Assembly (NCBI RefSeq): GCF_900090245.1
Contig: NZ_FMDN01000001.1
Coordinates: forward strand, 346,241-410,240
Source: Micromonospora halophytica
GTDB lineage: Bacteria; Actinomycetota; Actinomycetes; Mycobacteriales; Micromonosporaceae
Direction: 5' to 3'
DNA length: 64,000 nt
Below, piece by piece: positions 8,901-15,299 of this stretch. The notes beneath the pieces are model-generated. The model worked only from the letters and a program-made list of their open reading frames with translations. It had not been told where the DNA came from and searched no databases. The position numbers were made by a program, and so were the translations under genes. The number at the start of each line of letters is the position of its first letter. Position 1 is the first letter of the stretch.

Positions 8901-9106
8901 GACCTGAGCCGGGTGGCGTCGACCGCACCTTCAACGGTGGAGACAAGTCGGATAGTCGCCAGAGCAATGACGGCGGCGACGGGGACCACCAGAATGAGGG
9001 CGAGCTTGGAACGGATCCGCGCATCCCTCAGTCGGGGTAGCCGGCGTCCCCGGTCACGATCGGCGGTGTCGCCGATTTCGGGCAGGGTCGTCGGTCCGGT
9101 GCTCAC
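5969..9106 (-). CDS. Sensor histidine kinase with NIT-type extracytoplasmic domain (CvnA-type)
   Basis: Membrane kinase of 1045 residues, first gene of the conservon. Order: cytoplasmic N-terminus; TM1 near residues 34-55; extracytoplasmic helical domain from about 60 to 325 with the nitrate/nitrite-sensing (NIT, PF08376-like) pattern ALTQDLHKERMAAALYL; TM2 near 331-353; HAMP; the phosphoacceptor-type region LFELDHLATRMRRNDENLL with His482; HATPase N box LLDNATRFSP near 556-565 and G box EDRGLGL near 585. Beyond about residue 680 the protein is a long proline/alanine-rich disordered tail. It ends with the conserved-looking blocks SGLPKRVPQAQLVPGG and RRTPDEVRGLLSAYHRG, which are typical of these kinases. 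The GTG start at 9106 follows GGAGG. No response-regulator gene is nearby. Nitrite-reductase genes lie convergently downstream. Confidence 0.92.
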   Translation of the reverse strand: MSTGPTTLPEIGDTADRDRGRRLPRLRDARIRSKLALILVVPVAAVIALATIRLVSTVEGAVDATRLRSLTALSTDVSALTQDLHKERMAAALYLANSQQRADDYNLRVRATDQRITEYRAERNGIGEVPASVRERLKVIDDHLETLNSTRQKVLDRRQMPVAEATLRYGIVLTDLVSYGDTLAQLPGQEGLADARRAVAAFSRAKAAVAEEEAVAFTALSGGRVDEEQFSAFITTLTSQQEALVSFSLAAAPDQRDLVEGAVSGDAVGLADRVAADINRSVGQQPLVTAGDAVASIGAVNDLMRWTEVELQDRLLRQAEDARNNVIRQAVVESVLVLLTLIIAVSLAVVLARSLNHSLRRLREGALSVANHDLPDAVKRLQNMGSVGDGGVEEIVRQVRDPIRLTNRDEVGQVALAFNVVHREAVRVAAEQAALRTSVSAMFLNLARRSQTLVDRMIGELDAIERGEEDPKRLAQLFELDHLATRMRRNDENLLVLAGADSAVPRRDDALLVDVLRAAQSEVELYNRIEFGTVDTDVSVAAHAVNDVVRLVAELLDNATRFSPPTTTVVADGRRIRDYVLIQVEDRGLGLTDEQLDSLNRRLAAPPSVDVAAFRLMGLAVVSRLASRYGIRVELRRNVEGGTVAQVTLPNSAVVLPANRGRDASLPRQRQPLAVEQTPAATAGPGEPAVGGRTGAATMTDSWRTTPPAPAPWRPPVDARDTAPAVGLGTPVSAAPTSAVPASAPPAEPSYGFSVGTPTVANPVLDPLPKRAPAAEPAPALPLGPVAGAPAEPLAPPAQFTAPAAPYAAAPAAPALPFAGAPTPTAPAVPYTPPAAAPAAPAVARPERPADSPIFREMEAVWFRSHGDDATAIFTRPNFDAAPPAARQDDAAPPRPKLPTRVPSAPTAAGTPSVAPAPAPAAEPSAAAPPPSYAPPSVPTAPPAPSAPSSGGAADAWRTAADDGWTRATKAAEPSAGGTTRSGLPKRVPQAQLVPGGIEPKSGRDRSRRTPDEVRGLLSAYHRGVQRGRSAGTDQNSTSTKETRR

Positions 9107-9543
9107 GACATCGCCTCCGTCGTTTCTTCCGCGCCTGCCCCGCCGACCCGTGCCGGTGCAGCGGAGAGCGCCACGCGCGGCACGGCCGCGATTTCATCAG
9201 AGATGATCGCGTTTGGGAAGCCGCGGTGAGACAGGAAACGGTCAACCGGCGACCTCGTCACCTTATGACCTCATTCCCGCGCACGCTCTGAACAGGCATT
9301 GTCACTCCAGAGTGGTCGTTTGTATCTCCGGAGTGAGCATCCGTAAATATCTGATGACCCCAACATGTGGGAAAGCCGTCCCGAAACCGCTCCCGGCACC
9401 CCGCGCTTGACCGCACGGCCCGGCATTGGCAAGGTTTTGCAGGCTTCGCGCACACCGTACGGCAGACAATCCCGTTTCTCCACTGAGGACGGATACTAGC
9501 GGCGGTGACCGGGCATCGCCCGTGCCGCACCTGGAGGACTGAG
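9107..9543. other. Divergent intergenic region, conservon kinase / binding lipoprotein
   Basis: 437 bases without a credible gene. The GC content drops around 9340-9370. On the kinase side, 9187-9211 is an interrupted palindrome (CGCGAT and ATCGCG outer arms with CATC/GATG inside) that could be an operator or a leader hairpin. On the other side lies a 10-bp inverted repeat with a promoter-like sequence, listed separately. Promoters of both flanking genes are expected here. Confidence 0.5.
9303..9350 (+). promoter_or_regulatory. Candidate promoter with overlapping inverted repeat upstream of the binding lipoprotein
   Basis: A near-perfect inverted repeat (9303-9312 CACTCCAGAG and 9326-9335 CTCCGGAGTG, one mismatch) overlaps a possible sigma-70 promoter: TTGTAT at 9320-9325, an 18-bp spacer, and TAAATA at 9344-9349. 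Transcription would run toward the gene at 9544 with a leader of about 190 nt. A repressor bound at the repeat would cover the -35 box. This rests only on sequence pattern. Confidence 0.35.
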
Positions 9544-10731
9544 TTGAGCCCCATCCGCTCCGCGACCATCGTGGCGCTCGCATCGGCCGTGCTGGCCACC
9601 ACGCTCACCGGCTGCTCGTTCGACGCGGGGCAGGAGGACCTCACACCGATCGTCATCGGCGCCGACCTGGAGCTCTCCGGCGCGTCGGCGCCGGTCGGCA
9701 AGGCGTACCAGCGTGCGCTGGAACTGAAGGTCGAGCAGTTGAACGCCTCCGGCGCCCTGGGTGGCCGCAAGCTCGAACTGCTGGTGAAGGACAACCGTTC
9801 CGACGCCAGTGAGTCGCTGCGCAACATCGGCGACTTCAGCAGCGATTCCAAGGTCAGCGCGATCATCATGGGCGGCTGCAACGAATGCGCCGTCGGCGCG
9901 GCCCTCACCATCAACGAGAAGAAGATCCCGACCATCGCGCTCGCCGCGTCCAGCGCCATCGTCAACCCGGTCGCCGATCGGCGGTACGTCTTCAAGCTGG
10001 CCCCGAACGCTGAGGACAGCGCGGCGGCGCTCACCACCGAACTGCGCCGAAAGGGCATCCGCAGGGCCGCGCTTCTGCACAGCGACGACGACTACGGCCG
10101 GGAAGGCCTGACCGCCCTGCGCGGTGAATTCGACAAGGCCGGAATCCGACTGGTCCGCAACGAGTCCGTCCGCTCCACGGACACGAACGTATCGCAGCCC
10201 GTACGCCGGCTGACGGCCACCAGCACCACCAACAAGCCGCAGGCGCTGATCATCTGGACCCCGCCGGAGCAGGCCGGGCTGGCCGCCACCAGCGCCCAGG
10301 AGGCGAAATTCTCCGGGTCGCTCTTCCTCGACGCGGCGGCCGCCGGCGACCTCTTCCTCGGCGGTTCCGCCCGGTCCACCGAACGGGCCACGCTGATCTT
10401 CACCCAGACCATGGTGATCGACGACGTCATCGCCACCACCCCGGCGAAGGCCGCCCGGCGGCAGTGGTTCCAGGACTACACCGCCCGGTTCGGCGGCTAC
10501 AACGGGTTCTCGTCCTTCGCCGCCGACGCGGTGCAGCTCATCGCCGACGCGAACCTGCGAGCCGGTGGCGACGGGGTCAACCGGGACGGCGTCCGGGACG
10601 TGCTGGAGACCTCCCAGATGGACGGCCTCTCCGGCCCGATCCGGATGACCCCCGACAACCACTCCGGCCTGATGCCCCAGGCGCTGACGACGCTCGTGGC
10701 GCGGGGTGGGCGGTGGCGGCTGGCCGGCTAG
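9544..10731 (+). CDS. Amino-acid-type ABC transporter substrate-binding lipoprotein (Leu/Ile/Val-binding family)
   Basis: Type I periplasmic-binding fold protein of 395 residues. The TTG at 9544 was chosen because GGAGG at 9533-9537 lies seven bases upstream. It gives a clean lipoprotein signal peptide (SATIVALASAVLATTLTGC) with lipobox LTGC. The mature part begins with the family pattern TPIVIGADLELSGASAPVG and includes KLELLVKDNRSDASES and HSDDDYGREGL. It should bind a small ligand outside the membrane, by family an amino acid or small amide. No permease or ATPase of this family lies next to it, so the partner transporter is unknown or the protein acts as a sensor. An upstream start at 9505 would bury the signal peptide and is unlikely. 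Confidence 0.85.
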   Translation: MSPIRSATIVALASAVLATTLTGCSFDAGQEDLTPIVIGADLELSGASAPVGKAYQRALELKVEQLNASGALGGRKLELLVKDNRSDASESLRNIGDFSSDSKVSAIIMGGCNECAVGAALTINEKKIPTIALAASSAIVNPVADRRYVFKLAPNAEDSAAALTTELRRKGIRRAALLHSDDDYGREGLTALRGEFDKAGIRLVRNESVRSTDTNVSQPVRRLTATSTTNKPQALIIWTPPEQAGLAATSAQEAKFSGSLFLDAAAAGDLFLGGSARSTERATLIFTQTMVIDDVIATTPAKAARRQWFQDYTARFGGYNGFSSFAADAVQLIADANLRAGGDGVNRDGVRDVLETSQMDGLSGPIRMTPDNHSGLMPQALTTLVARGGRWRLAG

Positions 10732-10773
10732 TGGTCTGTGGTGGGGTGTGGCCGCGGTGAGTGGTCGCGGTGG

Positions 10774-10845
10774 GGTGTGGCCCCGGCACAACCGGCTCCG
10801 GGCGGTCAGGCTTGATCCCTCCGCCGGTTGCGCCGGGGCCACACC
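10774..10845. repeat. 72-bp hairpin element with conserved loop, copy 1
   Basis: Two complementary 23-nt arms (10774-10796 and 10823-10845, one mismatch that becomes a G-U pair on the minus strand) flank a 26-nt loop at 10797-10822. The loop contains GGGCGGTCAGGCTTGATCCC. The same loop, 25 of 26 bases identical and in the same orientation, and the same 23-26-23 geometry recur at 20289-20360, where the arms differ. Here the element lies between convergent genes and could act as a terminator for both. Immediately before it, 10731-10783 holds two near-identical units of about 30 bp that begin GTGGTC and contain GGTGGGGTGTGGCC. Confidence 0.85.
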
Positions 10846-10925
10846 TCGGGTCGTTCGCCGTCCGGCCCCGCCTGGTGGATCTTGTCAGTTCAACGGTCGA
10901 CGTCGGGGTGCCCGTTCGACGGGGG

Positions 10926-11798
10926 CTACCGGGCGCTGGTGGTGGCTCTGACCCAGGGCAGGGCGAGGCGCTCTACCAGGGAGAGGGCCGAGTAGAGCAG
11001 GATGCTCATCCCGGCGATCAGCACGATCGCCGCCCAGGCGGTCGCGGTGTCGCCGATGCCGTTGTACTGCAGGATCTGATAGCCCAGCCCCGGCCTGTCG
11101 GAGTAGAACTCCCCGATCACCGCGCCGATCGCGGCCAGCGGCATCGCCACCTTGAGCCCGACGAAGATCTGCGGCAACGCCGCCGGGAAACGCACCTTGC
11201 GGAACGCCTGCCACCACGAGGCGTTCAGCGACCGGGCCAGCTCCGCCAGGTCCGCCGGGGTGGTGGTGAGGCCGGTCGCCGTGGAGAGCACGATCGGAAA
11301 GAAGCAGAGCAGGAAGACCATGGTCAGGATGGGCTTCTCACCCCAGCCGACCGAGACCACCAGCAGCGGGCCGAGGGCGATCTTCGGCACCGCGTTGATC
11401 GCCACCAGCAGCGGCGCGAACATCCGCTCGGCCCGCCGGGACGCGGCCAGGGCCATCCCGATCAGCACCCCGGCGACCGTCGAGAGCAGGAAGCCGAGCA
11501 GCGTCAGCAGCGTGGTGAGGCCCAACGCCGGCAGCAGCACGTCCGCCGTGCCGGTCAGCGACGTCCAGACGTCCTGCGGGGGCGGCAGGGACACCGGGTG
11601 GACCAGGCCCAACCCGGCGGTCACCAGCCACCAGACGGCCAGCGCGATCAGTAGGCCGAGCAGGGGCAGGCCCACCGTCTCCGGGCGTACCCCGGACCAC
11701 CGTGACGCGGTGGCGCCCGGCGGGGTCGCGACCGGGCCCGGGTCGACGGTGGCCGGCTCCGTCCCGGCCGCTCCGGAGCGGGTACGGGTCTCCGTCAC
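10926..11798 (-). CDS. ABC transporter permease, NitT/TauT (SsuC) family
   Basis: Inner-membrane permease of 290 residues with the GTG start at 11798, which follows a GGAGGAG site three bases upstream. The N-terminal 40 residues are polar. About six hydrophobic segments follow, starting with VGLPLLGLLIALAVWWLVTAGL. The cytoplasmic EAA loop that contacts the ATPase is seen as LARSLNASWWQAFRKVRFPAALPQI. The family imports sulfonates, nitrate, or thiamine-pyrimidine and riboflavin precursors. It follows the binding protein gene on the same strand, and the ATPase is encoded divergently at 13194. The substrate cannot be read from the sequence. Confidence 0.9.
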   Translation of the reverse strand: MTETRTRSGAAGTEPATVDPGPVATPPGATASRWSGVRPETVGLPLLGLLIALAVWWLVTAGLGLVHPVSLPPPQDVWTSLTGTADVLLPALGLTTLLTLLGFLLSTVAGVLIGMALAASRRAERMFAPLLVAINAVPKIALGPLLVVSVGWGEKPILTMVFLLCFFPIVLSTATGLTTTPADLAELARSLNASWWQAFRKVRFPAALPQIFVGLKVAMPLAAIGAVIGEFYSDRPGLGYQILQYNGIGDTATAWAAIVLIAGMSILLYSALSLVERLALPWVRATTSAR

Positions 11799-11896
11799 GT
11801 TCTCCTCCTCTCCTGCCGGCACCGGCCGGCACGGCGACGGGGGCACGACCACCGGGCGTCCCGGTGACCGCACCCCCGTGTCCGGTCGGTCGGTGA

Positions 11897-12925
11897 TCAG
11901 GCCTTCGGCGTGAGGTTGAAGTCGATGATCTGGTCCGGGTTGATGGCCGACTTCAGCGCGCCCGCGCCCTGCAGCAGGGCGATGCTCTTGGCCACCCGCT
12001 CCTGGTCCAGGGTGCCGAGCGCGGTGCCGGAGTTGCTCGACCGGACGTACGCGGCCATCAGCTGGAGCTCGGCGGCGGCCGCGCCCGTGTTGGTGGCGTT
12101 GACGTTCTTCTTCAGCAGGTCGGCGGCCTCCTGCGGGTTGGCCAGGGCGTACTCCAAGCCCTTGAGCAGCGCCGCGGTGAAGCGCTTGACCATCTCCGGC
12201 TTCTCCTTGGCGAGCTTGCTGGAGGTGATCAACGCGTTGCCGTAGAGGTCCGTCATCACGTCGCTGTACGGCAGTACGACCGGCTTCTTCTTCGTGACCA
12301 CCTCGACGGTGGGCTGGCCGACCACGAACTGGCCGATGCCGTCCACGGTGCCGGAGCCGAGCATGCCCATCAGGCTCTGCGCCTCACCGTTGACGAAGGT
12401 GACCTTGCTGGCGTCCACGCCGGCGAGCCGGGCGTACGTCGGGAAGAGCAGCCGGACCACGGAGGTGGGGGTGTCGGCGAGCTTCTTGCCCTCCAGGTCC
12501 TTCGGCGTGGCGATGTTCTTGCCCTCGACGGTCACGATCGCCGCCATGGTGCGCTGCTGGATCGCGGCGACCGCCACGAAGTCCTTGGCGGCGCCGTTGC
12601 CGAGCTGGAGCAGGCCACCGGTCAGGTCGATCGGCCCGAAGTCCGCCTGGCCACCGACGATGGTCTGGATGACCGAACCGGTGCCCTGGCCCGGTTTGAT
12701 CTCCACATCGAAGCCGGCCTCCTTGAAGAAGCCCTTCTCCTTGGCCACCCAGGCGTACGAGTCACGGCCGAAGTTGCCGAACGAAGTGAGGTAGGTCACC
12801 TTCTCCAGCGCCTTGCCCTCACCCCCCTTGGCCTCGGAGGAGTCGTCCCCGCTGCTGCACGCGGAGACCAGGGCGAGGGCGGTGGCCAGGGCCGCCGCGG
12901 CGACCGTACGGGTCAGCCTTCTCAT
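11897..12925 (-). CDS. ABC transporter substrate-binding lipoprotein, NMT1/THI5-SsuA family
   Basis: Binding protein of 342 residues. The ATG at 12925 gives a lipoprotein signal (MRRLTRTVAAAALATALALV, then SAC with Cys as the lipid site), while upstream starts would put 47 charged residues before it. The mature protein has the NMT1/THI5-like pattern VTYLTSFGNFGRDSYAWVAKEKGFF, IKPGQGTGSVIQTIVGGQADFG, and LVxx-type C-terminal helices. Family substrates include sulfonates, taurine, nitrate and thiamine-pyrimidine precursors. The thiamine operon 5 kb away makes a pyrimidine substrate thinkable. The LLM oxidoreductase and cupin genes beyond the ATPase point equally to a sulfur or other organic compound. 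An AAGGA site lies 12 bases upstream. Confidence 0.88.
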   Translation of the reverse strand: MRRLTRTVAAAALATALALVSACSSGDDSSEAKGGEGKALEKVTYLTSFGNFGRDSYAWVAKEKGFFKEAGFDVEIKPGQGTGSVIQTIVGGQADFGPIDLTGGLLQLGNGAAKDFVAVAAIQQRTMAAIVTVEGKNIATPKDLEGKKLADTPTSVVRLLFPTYARLAGVDASKVTFVNGEAQSLMGMLGSGTVDGIGQFVVGQPTVEVVTKKKPVVLPYSDVMTDLYGNALITSSKLAKEKPEMVKRFTAALLKGLEYALANPQEAADLLKKNVNATNTGAAAAELQLMAAYVRSSNSGTALGTLDQERVAKSIALLQGAGALKSAINPDQIIDFNLTPKA

Positions 12926-13193
12926 CAGGCACCATGTCCTTTCCGACCGGGTGCTCGTCACCCGGAGGGGTCGTCGGTCCGGCGGTGCCGGCATGGGGGG
13001 GGGAGCCGAAACCACCGTAGTGAAGGGACTCTTCGCGCCGACAGCGTACGAGACACCCACCGTCACGACGCCAGGCGGATCGGGTTGCGGAACGGAAACA
13101 ACTCACGGTCCACTCCGGACGGTGCGCATCGGACACGATCCGGATAGTGTTTGCCGGATTCCTGACCCACCACTCAGTGGAGGCCCGGCGGAC

Positions 13194-13979
13194 ATGATCC
13201 GACTCGCCGACGTGTCGCGTACCTTCGACGGCCGCTCCGGGCGGGTGGAGGCGCTGCGCGGCATCGACCTGGAGGTCGACGAGGGCGAGTTCGTCGCCGT
13301 CCTGGGCCGCTCCGGCTGCGGCAAGTCGACCCTGTTGCGCATGATCGCCGGTCTGCTGCCGGTGAGCGGCGGCGAGATCACCGTCGGCGGCGCCCCGATC
13401 ACCGGGCCGCGCCGCGACATCGCCATGCTCTTCCAACGACCCGCCCTGCTCCCCTGGCGCACCGTGCTGGACAACGTGCTGCTGCCGGTGGAGATCTTCG
13501 GCTGGAGCCGGGCGAAGCACCGGGACCGGGCCCGCCGGCTCCTCGACGTGGCCGGGCTCGGCGGCTTCGAGAAGCGGCTGCCGCACGAGCTCTCCGGCGG
13601 CATGCAGCAGCGGGTGTCGCTGTGCCGGTCGCTGATCGGCGAGCCCCGGGTGATGTTGATGGACGAGCCCTTCTCCGCCCTGGACGCGCTCACCCGCGAG
13701 GAACTCTCCGGCGAGCTGCAACGGGTGCACATGGAGACCGGGGCCACCGTCGTCTTCGTCACCCACTCCATCGACGAGGCGGTGCTGCTGGCCGACCGGG
13801 TGGTCGTGCTCAGCCCGCGCCCCGGCCGGATCCGCAAGGTCGTCGAGGTGGCCATCCCCCGACCGCGCACCCTCGGCCGCAACGCGCACCTGGCCGACGT
13901 CGCCCGGGTCAGCGCGGAACTGCACGAACTGCTGATGGAACGCGATACGCCGGTACCGACCGGGACGAAGGGACGATGA
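13194..13979 (+). CDS. ABC transporter ATP-binding protein, NitT/TauT (SsuB/TauB) family
   Basis: Cytoplasmic ATPase of 261 residues that should energise the permease and binding protein encoded divergently. Visible motifs: Walker A GRSGCGKST, Q-loop FQRPALLPW, signature LSGGMQQRV, Walker B VMLMDEPFSALD and the H-loop FVTHSIDEA. The ATG at 13194 starts MIRLADVSRTFDG and leaves a 268-bp divergent control region before the binding-protein gene. The stop overlaps the next start (ATGA at 13976-13979), so ATPase and LLM oxidoreductase are probably coupled in translation. Confidence 0.92.
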   Translation: MIRLADVSRTFDGRSGRVEALRGIDLEVDEGEFVAVLGRSGCGKSTLLRMIAGLLPVSGGEITVGGAPITGPRRDIAMLFQRPALLPWRTVLDNVLLPVEIFGWSRAKHRDRARRLLDVAGLGGFEKRLPHELSGGMQQRVSLCRSLIGEPRVMLMDEPFSALDALTREELSGELQRVHMETGATVVFVTHSIDEAVLLADRVVVLSPRPGRIRKVVEVAIPRPRTLGRNAHLADVARVSAELHELLMERDTPVPTGTKGR

Positions 13980-14932
13980 GCATGCGGGTGGCCGTCTTCA
14001 CCGAGCCGCACCGGGGCGCCGGCTACGACGACCAGCTGCGCTTCGCCCGGCTGGTCGAGGCGGGCGGCTTCGACGGCTTCTTCCGGGCCGACCACTACCA
14101 GGCGATGGGGGACGAGCCGGGGCTGCCCGGCCCGACCGACGCCTGGCTCACCCTGGCCGCGCTGGCCCGGGAGACCTCCCGGATCCGGCTCGGCACCCTG
14201 GTCACCTCGGCCACCTTCCGGCTGCCCGGCCCCCTGGCCGTGATGGTGGCCCAGGTGGACCAGATGAGCGGCGGCCGGGTCGAACTGGGCATCGGCGCCG
14301 GCTGGTACGAGCGGGAGCACACCTCGTACGGCATCCCCTTCCCGGCGGTCGGCGAACGCTTCGACCGGCTCGCCGAGCAGCTCGAGATCGTCACCGGCCT
14401 GTGGCGCACCCCGGTCGGCGAGACCTACAGCTACACCGGTGACCACTACCGGCTGGTCGACGCCCCCGCGCTGCCCAAGCCGGTGCAGCGGCCCGGCCCG
14501 CCGGTGATCGTCGGCGGACGCGGCCCGAAGCGCACCCCCGAACTGGCCGCCCGGTACGCCGACGAGTACAACATGCCCTTCAAGTCGGTCGAGGAGACCG
14601 CCGCCGCGTTCGAACGGGTCCGCGAGGCCTGCGACCGCACGGGCCGTACCAGCTCGGGGCGGGCGCCGCTGGTGCTCTCCGCCGGAGTCGTGGTGGCGAT
14701 CGGGCGCACCGACGCCGAGGCGCACCGGCGGGCCGCGCCGCTGCACGTCAAGAGCGCCCTGCCGCCGGAGGACCCGGTGGTCGGCTCCCCCGCCCAACTG
14801 GTCGACCGGCTCGGCGAGTTCGCCGCGATCGGAGCCACCCGGGTGCACCTGCGCCTGATCGAACTGGACGACCTGGACCACCTGGAGCTGATCGCCGGCG
14901 AGGTGCTCCCGCAGCTGGACGGCACGCGATGA
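13976..14932 (+). CDS. LLM-class (F420-type) oxidoreductase
   Basis: Luciferase-like TIM-barrel oxidoreductase of 318 residues. Family marks are VAVFTEPHRG, GFDGFFRADHYQ, a run similar to F420-dependent members (SRIRLGTLVTSATFRLPGPL), QVDQMSGGRVELGIGAGW and GERFDRLAEQL. Flavin or F420 is the expected cofactor. The substrate is unknown. It sits between a NitT/TauT-type ATPase and a cupin with four-base overlaps at both ends. That arrangement suggests it processes the imported compound, as LLM enzymes of sulfonate operons do, but this is inference. Confidence 0.85.
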   Translation: MSMRVAVFTEPHRGAGYDDQLRFARLVEAGGFDGFFRADHYQAMGDEPGLPGPTDAWLTLAALARETSRIRLGTLVTSATFRLPGPLAVMVAQVDQMSGGRVELGIGAGWYEREHTSYGIPFPAVGERFDRLAEQLEIVTGLWRTPVGETYSYTGDHYRLVDAPALPKPVQRPGPPVIVGGRGPKRTPELAARYADEYNMPFKSVEETAAAFERVREACDRTGRTSSGRAPLVLSAGVVVAIGRTDAEAHRRAAPLHVKSALPPEDPVVGSPAQLVDRLGEFAAIGATRVHLRLIELDDLDHLELIAGEVLPQLDGTR

Positions 14933-15234
14933 CCGACGTGACCCACGAAGAACTCGGCCCGGTCGGGCAGGAGATCGTCTTCGAGAACGACCGGGTCCGG
15001 GTGTGGCACATCCGACTGGAGCCGGGCGAGCGGCAACCGCTGCACCGGCACGACCACCCGTACCTGGTGGTCGCGATCCAGGGGGCGAAGAATGTCGTGC
15101 AGACGGTCGACGGCACCCGGATCGACGCCGACGAGCCCACCGGCGGAGTGGTCTACCGCGACCCCGGTGCCGTCCACATGCTCACCAACGTCGGCGACAC
15201 GACGTACCTGGCCCGCCTGGTGGAGTTGAAGTAA
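14929..15234 (+). CDS. Cupin-domain protein
   Basis: Single-domain cupin of 101 residues. The metal-binding type motifs are PLHRHDHPYLVVAI near residues 41-54 and DPGAVHMLTNVGD near the C-terminus, so His residues for a metal are present. It starts inside the stop of the LLM gene (ATGA). Small cupins of this kind can be dioxygenases, isomerases or ligand sensors. The position as third gene of the unit suggests a role in the same catabolic step. Confidence 0.85.
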   Translation: MTDVTHEELGPVGQEIVFENDRVRVWHIRLEPGERQPLHRHDHPYLVVAIQGAKNVVQTVDGTRIDADEPTGGVVYRDPGAVHMLTNVGDTTYLARLVELK

Positions 15235-15263
15235 CCCCAGGCTGACGCCCCGCCGCGCCACAG

Positions 15264-15292
15264 TGGCGATCGGGCGCACCGGGCCGTAACGT
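15264..15292 (+). promoter_or_regulatory. Candidate promoter giving a leaderless mRNA
   Basis: TAACGT at 15287-15292 is a fair -10 box and TGGCGA at 15264-15269 a weak -35 box with a 17-bp spacer. Transcription would start at about 15300, the A of the ATG. There is no ribosome site in front of that ATG, which supports leaderless translation. Confidence 0.35.
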
Positions 15293-15299
15293 GCCCGAC

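Noticed and set aside
6041..9040. A 999-codon plus-strand frame opposite the conservon kinase, and a long minus-strand frame from 5565 to 8192
   Set aside because: Both are GC-driven shadows. Only the last 135 codons of the minus frame are a gene (Roadblock protein).
13145..13150. TAGTGT as a -10 box for the ABC ATPase gene
   Set aside because: The sequence 17 bp upstream (GTGCGC) is no -35 box, and other spacings are no better; the divergent region must hold promoters but I cannot place them.
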